Source of the DNA: Paenibacillus faecalis
Lineage (GTDB): Bacteria; Bacillota; Bacilli; Paenibacillales; Paenibacillaceae
DNA length: 64,000 nt
NCBI RefSeq assembly: GCF_900289175.1
Contig: NZ_LT985747.1
Coordinates: 4,242,269-4,306,268 of the forward strand
Direction: 5' to 3'
Below are positions 60,120 through 64,000 of this stretch, piece by piece. Both the position numbers and the translations under genes were made by a program. The notes below the pieces were generated by a model. That model saw only the letters and a program-made list of their open reading frames with translations, had not been told where the DNA came from and did no database searches. Position 1 is the stretch's first letter; every line of letters starts with the position of its first letter.

Positions 60120-60305
60120 CTAAATTAAGATCATGTTTTAACCTCTTCTGAAGGTTGAGTAACGGGCCTTCCAATAAGTTAGTTTAACATATATTCTATC
60201 CAGAACCATCATCCATCCCCAATATATAGTTTATTTACCTTCTACTTATAATGCAATTATTTGACATAAAGACCTAAAATATTGCAAAAAGGGAGGTTGA
60301 AATCT

Positions 60306-60488
60306 ATGAGTAATTCCAGAGTAATTCAAGACAGTATAGAACGGGAACGGCATAAATTACATTTTCTAACACAAGAATATGGTGCATTGGGCCATCCAAA
60401 AGTGATCCAGCAATCTATGGTACTAGATGACCTAATCAATCAATATATTAAACTGGATAAAAAGAAGGTTGAAAAGCCTACTGCCTAA
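60306..60488 (+). CDS. Spo0E-family aspartyl-phosphate phosphatase
   Basis: 60 aa, two predicted helices. The Spo0E signature is SMVLDDLINQY near residues 40-50, following IERERHKLHFLTQ. Family members dephosphorylate Spo0A-P (or related regulators) and delay sporulation. Start MSNSRV has GGGAGG 9 bases upstream; eight extra in-frame residues are possible but overlap that site. Monocistronic. It supports an endospore-forming host. Confidence 0.86.
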   Translation: MSNSRVIQDSIERERHKLHFLTQEYGALGHPKVIQQSMVLDDLINQYIKLDKKKVEKPTA

Positions 60489-60685
60489 ATAATCGACTTG
60501 GGCAAGAAACTTTGCAGGGTTCCCTCACCATATTATTTTAGTAGATAATCGATATATAGGTTCACACATAGTTTTCCGATATAACGGTTCCTTAACAACG
60601 CCGCCATGTACTATCTTCAGACATAACATTAGACCCGTCCAGCCAATCAACAACCGAATATTACTAAATGTAATACTTGATAACA

Positions 60686-60718
60686 TAAAACAAAAAAGCC
60701 GCAATTTAAGCGACTTTG
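60686..60718 (-). terminator. Intrinsic terminator of the beta-lactamase gene
   Basis: Arms AGCCGC / GCGACT (60697-60702, 60710-60715, one mismatch) with TTTTTTGTTTT on the minus strand. Confidence 0.65.
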
Positions 60719-60736
60719 AATATTACTATGTTTTGG

Positions 60737-61741
60737 TCACTCGACAGTTAGTGAGTCCAGTGCTACCTTTGCAGCCTGAGCGATAAGAGCGTTGTCATAA
60801 TCAGCGTCTTGCACATCACGGTTAGACATAATTGCAACGATAATGGGAGAGCCGTTCGGCGGCCAAACAATGGCTATGTCGTTGCGCGTTCCGAAATTGC
60901 CGGCACCGGACTTGTCGGCGACCTTCCAGTCCTTAGGTGCGCCAGCACGGATCAATTCATCGCCTGTGGCGTTTCCAGACATCCAATCTATCAGAATTGA
61001 ACGCTTATCGTCCGTAAGTACATTTCCGACGATGAAAGAGGAGAGTGTGGTGGCTAAAGATCTAGGCGTACTTGTATCTCTTGTATCACCAGGAACCGCC
61101 TCATTCAGTTCAGGTTCGTAGCGATCGGCTTGGGTCACTTGGTCACCAATTTGCTTCAGTGCCTTTTCGTAACCTTCCGGACCTCCCAATTTTTTTAATA
61201 AAACATTACCTGCTGTATTGTCACTATACCTTACTGCCGCCTCGCATATGTCCCTAATCGTCATACCGGTTTTTACGTGCTTTTCTGTTACAGGCGAATA
61301 TGAGACCAAATCGTCTTTTGTATAGGTAATCACTTGATCAAGTTCATCCGCCGAGCTATTCATAAGAATGAGACCTGCAGCTAAAGCTTTATATGTGGAA
61401 GCATACGCGAAACGTTCGTCGGGACGATAAGCAATTGAACGCCCTGTTCCAGTGTCTATTGCAAAAACTCCGAGCTTGGCTCCATATTCCTCCTCCAATT
61501 GCACGAACGAACTTTCTATTGCTGATTGTTCATCCGCTTCTTCCGGATATTCTGAAGGTATTGCGATTTTTTCATCCATTTCGGCTGAAGTCTCTGAAGG
61601 GGTAGCGGCTGAATTACCATTTGTGGAACAACTGGTTAGTGTAATGAGGACAACGCAGTATAAAATGAACTGTTGATTTAATTTTTTGATGAATTTAATT
61701 GGATCTTTTAACTGTCTAACCTCGTCCCTTCTCAATAACAT
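60737..61741 (-). CDS. bla: Class A beta-lactamase, lipoprotein
   Basis: 334 aa. Basic N-terminus, hydrophobic core and lipobox TLTSC with Cys38, so membrane-anchored outside. All class A motifs are present: nucleophile Ser115 in STYK, SDN in YSDNTAGN, the omega-loop EPELN, and KSG in ADKSGAGNFG. A 40-residue acidic linker separates anchor and enzyme. It hydrolyses penicillin-type beta-lactams; spectrum cannot be read. Start at 61741 (MLLRRDEV) is chosen with an AGGTG just upstream, weak support; a longer frame to 61849 is less likely. No BlaI/BlaR regulators adjoin. Lipidated class A enzymes are known from Bacillus. Confidence 0.92.
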   Translation of the reverse strand: MLLRRDEVRQLKDPIKFIKKLNQQFILYCVVLITLTSCSTNGNSAATPSETSAEMDEKIAIPSEYPEEADEQSAIESSFVQLEEEYGAKLGVFAIDTGTGRSIAYRPDERFAYASTYKALAAGLILMNSSADELDQVITYTKDDLVSYSPVTEKHVKTGMTIRDICEAAVRYSDNTAGNVLLKKLGGPEGYEKALKQIGDQVTQADRYEPELNEAVPGDTRDTSTPRSLATTLSSFIVGNVLTDDKRSILIDWMSGNATGDELIRAGAPKDWKVADKSGAGNFGTRNDIAIVWPPNGSPIIVAIMSNRDVQDADYDNALIAQAAKVALDSLTVE

Positions 61742-61910
61742 CACCTGCAATATCGTTCGTATTATAATATAAATGACCGGGGAAAGCTTGGCTGCCATCT
61801 TGTTTAAATTCGGCAAACCTCTGTAAATTGTATTCTCATACAAACCCATTTCACGAGCTACCTAATGCTACTGTCTATCCTTCTTCTTGAACGAGCTGAA
61901 CGTTTCCATT

Positions 61911-62399
61911 TTAATTCCCTGTCATATTTTTAAGATAACGATTAAAATCTTGCTCTGCTTCTTTATCTAAGAAAGCCTCTTTGGGGACCAAAAGAGCTTG
62001 TAAGTCAGAAACATATAAATAATAATTAGAACTATCTTGCCTTACGTTTACAAATTGACTCCACTTAAAAACAGTATTTGTAGTTTCTGTTTTTCGTGTG
62101 ATTCCATCCTCATTAATATTTAATTTGTGTTCACCAATCAATAAGGCATTATATTGTTTTTTTAATATTCTTTTTGTTGCAATAAGGGCAAGATAATTAA
62201 ATATAGAAGAATAAAAAATTAGCCATACCAAGGTCACAATTACACTGAAAACAGAAATGCTTTCCAATATATACATTAAATATAAAGTAAAAACTACAAA
62301 AATCATCCATCTCAATTTCTTATGATGATTAGAATTTGCTATTATATTTTTATGTAGTTCCACTATATCTTCAAAACTGATCTTAAAGTGTAACTCCAC
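61911..62399 (-). CDS. YcxB-like membrane protein
   Basis: 162 aa. Two helices (about residues 30-48 and 52-75) and a C-terminal soluble domain with DGITRKTETTNTVFKWSQFV and a LVPKEAFLDKEAEQDF end, the YcxB-like pattern. Function unknown. GTG start with AAAGGA 8 bases upstream. Confidence 0.75.
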   Translation of the reverse strand: MELHFKISFEDIVELHKNIIANSNHHKKLRWMIFVVFTLYLMYILESISVFSVIVTLVWLIFYSSIFNYLALIATKRILKKQYNALLIGEHKLNINEDGITRKTETTNTVFKWSQFVNVRQDSSNYYLYVSDLQALLVPKEAFLDKEAEQDFNRYLKNMTGN

Positions 62400-62744
62400 T
62401 CAATTCATCCTTTCCCTCTGCTGCATGTGGCGCAAGAGACCCTTTTTCATTGTATTTGCGACTAGTTTAATTTAATGTAACCGTCTTAAAATCGGTTCAT
62501 CATTGTATCTTTTGATGAAAATAATCTTCACCCCCTTCATTATAATAAACGCATTTTTTTCTGAAATAGTTACAAACTGGGTTGTAAGAAAAGAAATTGC
62601 AACTACACATCACCAATTCATTCAACAACTGTTGCCAAAACACTCTTTGTAAATATGACCATACTGACTCTTCATCATGAATAGTCACATGGAAGCCAGT
62701 GCATAATAGACTTCATAACCCGTATACGAGGAGGAGCTTTTCCA
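62400..62744. other. Intergenic stretch, no gene supported
   Basis: About 345 AT-rich bases. A minus-strand frame at 62500-62688 is Cys- and aromatic-rich but has no ribosome site. No terminator or RNA was recognised. Confidence 0.45.
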
Positions 62745-62921
62745 TTGAACACAAACCAACCGGACAAAAACCTGACCAACACGGTGAAAGATCTGGATTC
62801 GGTCCCCACAACTAGCCATGAGGCTCAACAACAGCAGCAGAAGCGCAATGATCGCCGGAAAGAAGCGCTGCATGACAGCAATGGCAAATACAATGAAAGT
62901 GAATCTGGCAACTATCACTAA
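62745..62921 (+). CDS. Small hydrophilic protein, 58 aa
   Basis: TTG start with GGAGGAG 8 bases upstream, giving MNTNQPDKNLTNTVKDLDSV, a Gln run (about residues 34-38) and KRNDRRKEALHDSNGKYNE, ending in SGNYH. Highly polar, probably disordered. Resembles small spore or stress proteins in composition only. The strong ribosome site and clean frame favour a real gene. The hydrophobic frame on the opposite strand is a shadow. Confidence 0.5.
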   Translation: MNTNQPDKNLTNTVKDLDSVPTTSHEAQQQQQKRNDRRKEALHDSNGKYNESESGNYH

Positions 62922-62993
62922 AACATATGTAGCTTTGATGCATCGCCTAATAACGTTTAAATGCTACATGCGTTTTCTATGTAATATCCGAAT

Positions 62994-63032
62994 ATGAAAA
63001 AGTAAAAAGCGACCTAATCCGGTCGCTTTTCT
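62994..63032. repeat. 39-bp direct repeat, copy 1 (terminator of the toxin-antitoxin operon)
   Basis: Same as 63827-63865 except one base. Contains the hairpin AAAAAGCGACC / GGTCGCTTTT, with a T run on the minus strand. The last codons of doc (EKRPD and stop) lie inside it. Confidence 0.88.
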
Positions 63033-63424
63033 CTTTCCTCAGAATATTTTTTCAAAATATGAGCAATCTTCTCCAATGAATGAAAACCCATCGCTATATC
63101 TACTATAAACTCAACTGCATATTCACGTTTCATTCGCAGATGGTATCCATTCAACATTAAAAATGATTTTGTAACCAAATAGGCTGTACGCTTATTGCCA
63201 TTGTGAAAGCAATGGTTTTTTACCAGAGATTTCAGTAAAGCAGCGGCCTTGTCAAATAAAGTTGAATAAGCATCCTCTTCAAAAACACCACTTTGCTGTG
63301 GCCTATGTACCGCAGATTCCAGCAGGCCGTGATCCTTAACACCCGCTTGCTCTGCGTCGTTCATTCTTTTCATCATGAAATAGTGTGCGGAAATTACCTC
63401 TTCTTTGGTTAGAAATTGAATCAT
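63014..63424 (-). CDS. doc: Doc/Fic-type toxin (death on curing family)
   Basis: 136 aa. The Fic/Doc active-site loop is HCFHNGNKRTAYL (about residues 71-83), matching HxFx(N/D)GNKR. The N-terminus MIQFLTKEEVISAHYFMM and DHGLLESAVHRPQQS are Doc-like. Doc of phage P1 phosphorylates EF-Tu and blocks translation; the same activity is inferred. It starts 4 bases after the antitoxin stop, as a coupled operon. Its final codons are within the operon terminator. Confidence 0.92.
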   Translation of the reverse strand: MIQFLTKEEVISAHYFMMKRMNDAEQAGVKDHGLLESAVHRPQQSGVFEEDAYSTLFDKAAALLKSLVKNHCFHNGNKRTAYLVTKSFLMLNGYHLRMKREYAVEFIVDIAMGFHSLEKIAHILKKYSEEREKRPD

Positions 63425-63428
63425 ATTA

Positions 63429-63719
63429 TCAATCCCTTAAGTCCTCAAAAATACCTGTATCTTCTTCAAATACATCAAAGAACGCCTCAAGCACTTCTGA
63501 TCTCACGTTATCGGGAAGTTTGCCTTGCCGAGCTTTTTTCAATACCACTTCACCACGATCATTTTCAGTGAATTCAATTTCATCCCCTTGCGAAAGATTC
63601 AGCTTTGCAGCTAGACTTTTAGGCAAGCTTACTCCCAGACTATTGCCCATTCGTCCGACTTTACGAGAATAACGAATCACAGTCGGTTTATCACTCTTCA
63701 ATTTGGCATCCCCATTCAT
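63429..63719 (-). CDS. AbrB/MazE/SpoVT-domain antitoxin
   Basis: 96 aa. Swapped-hairpin AbrB domain, VIRYSRKVGRMGNSLGVSLP and LNLSQGDEIEFTEND (about residues 14-60), then an acidic C-terminal tail VLEAFFDVFEEDTGIFEDLR that should wrap the toxin. AGGAGG is 10 bases before the chosen ATG; a 27-residue longer frame lacks support. Palindromic and direct repeats upstream suggest autorepression by the complex. Confidence 0.88.
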   Translation of the reverse strand: MNGDAKLKSDKPTVIRYSRKVGRMGNSLGVSLPKSLAAKLNLSQGDEIEFTENDRGEVVLKKARQGKLPDNVRSEVLEAFFDVFEEDTGIFEDLRD

Positions 63720-63758
63720 TTGATCTTTTCCTCCTATAGTATGATCTTCACTCAACAA

Positions 63759-63793
63759 GTTATACCTTATAACGTAATAACAATTATAACGTA
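63759..63793 (-). promoter_or_regulatory. Operator-like repeats upstream of the toxin-antitoxin operon
   Basis: Palindrome GTTATA-CCT-TATAAC (63759-63773) and direct repeat TTATAACGTA (63767-63776, 63784-63793; 17 bases apart). A minus-strand TATAAT (63783-63788) overlaps the second copy. Expected site of autoregulation by the AbrB-type antitoxin. Confidence 0.55.
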
Positions 63794-63826
63794 TGTACAT
63801 TTTATCAATTTTCTCTACAATTTTAA

Positions 63827-63865
63827 ATGAAAAAGCAAAAAGCGACCTAATCCGGTCGCTTTTCT
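63827..63865. repeat. 39-bp direct repeat, copy 2
   Basis: One mismatch to copy 1. On the minus strand it again reads EKRPD and stop followed by a hairpin and T run. It lies downstream of the oxygenase gene stop by about 55 bases and can serve as that gene's terminator. Confidence 0.88.
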
Positions 63866-63921
63866 AATGGAATACATTGGTTATTGAACACCCCTACCTC
63901 TTGGGGTCGTTTTGACCAGGC

Positions 63922-64000
63922 TTACCGAAAAGCTTGTCTTCTCATCCACATCGTTGCAATCCACTTTTCCCCGTTGATCACAGGTGTACCTGCATGAAGG
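63922..64000 (-). CDS. 2OG-Fe(II) oxygenase (prolyl 4-hydroxylase-like), C-terminal end only
   Basis: Only the last 25 codons are in the window: LHAGTPVINGEKWIATMWMR and RQAFR. The HAGxPVxxGxKWxATxW pattern is the C-terminal strand of prolyl 4-hydroxylase-type dioxygenases, with the distal iron-binding His. Start and most of the gene lie to the right of the window. Confidence 0.65.
   Translation of the reverse strand, partial: LHAGTPVINGEKWIATMWMRRQAFR

Noticed and set aside
62500..62688. Minus-strand 62-aa Cys- and Tyr-containing frame
   Set aside because: GTG start without ribosome site, no neighbour logic and no recognisable motif.
62685..62918. Hydrophobic minus-strand frame with a lipoprotein-like look
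   Set aside because: Exactly opposite the better supported 58-aa plus-strand gene with a strong ribosome site.

Overview
The window reads as chromosome of a low-to-moderate GC, endospore-forming Firmicute, most likely a Paenibacillus. The signs are many carbohydrate-active genes with YesM/YesN-type two-component control, an S-layer-homology (SLH) surface protein, a Spo0E phosphatase, a pspA-ydjGHI operon, GerMN and copper-amine-oxidase-like secreted proteins, and an orphan AimR-like (Alo/RRNPP) regulator. Strong AGGAGG ribosome sites and T-rich intrinsic terminators separate most units. No tRNA, rRNA, CRISPR array or prophage was seen. Genus assignment is inference from gene content, not from a marker gene.

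Layout. 1-3.1 kb: a Bce/Yxd-type ABC exporter (ATPase, permease, YxeA-like secreted protein) behind an operator-like 12-bp direct repeat. 3.1-4.6 kb: a CueP-like metal-binding protein and a lipoprotein. 4.8-7.7 kb: an ArsR-type repressor divergent from a GH2 glycosidase, with a consensus sigma-A promoter embedded in repeated operator-like motifs. 7.8-9.2 kb: an NAD(P)-binding reductase and a divergent TetR regulator. 9.4-12.2 kb: a gluconeogenic operon gapB - SR1P-like peptide - pckA. 12.5-22.6 kb: a sugar island (two ABC permeases, AraC regulator, fucosidase-like GH, solute-binding lipoprotein, histidine kinase/response regulator).

22.7-28.7 kb is the most distinctive locus: a thiazole/oxazole-modified peptide (TOMM, linear azole peptide) cluster of the heterocycloanthracin/sonorensin type. 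It has a 77-aa precursor whose core is 13 uninterrupted Cys-X-X triplets, a ThiF-like leader-binding protein, a fused SagC/YcaO cyclodehydratase ending in a PxPxP tail, and a SagB-type dehydrogenase. No exporter or immunity gene is evident nearby. Just upstream lie fused fragments of two genes that also exist intact elsewhere in the window.

29.3-41.3 kb: a GH20 hexosaminidase, a 1660-aa SLH-anchored nuclease/5'-nucleotidase and a BMP-type nucleoside ABC transporter, which together look like an extracellular nucleic-acid scavenging route. 41.6-45.2 kb: the pspA-ydjG-ydjH-ydjI envelope-stress operon with a sigma-W-like promoter. 45.3-52.6 kb: a chemoreceptor, a secreted amidase-signature enzyme, decayed DUF4261 and IS3 fragments, and a GerMN lipoprotein with a cell-wall amidase. 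53-54.5 kb: a frameshifted SH3 gene abutting an internally deleted IS3/IS150 element. 54.6-64 kb: a permuted GH3 enzyme, an XRE regulator, the Alo-like regulator with a possible peptide gene in its 3' region, Spo0E, a class A beta-lactamase lipoprotein, a YcxB-like protein, and a Doc/AbrB toxin-antitoxin pair flanked by a 39-bp direct repeat. The window ends inside a 2OG-Fe(II) oxygenase gene.
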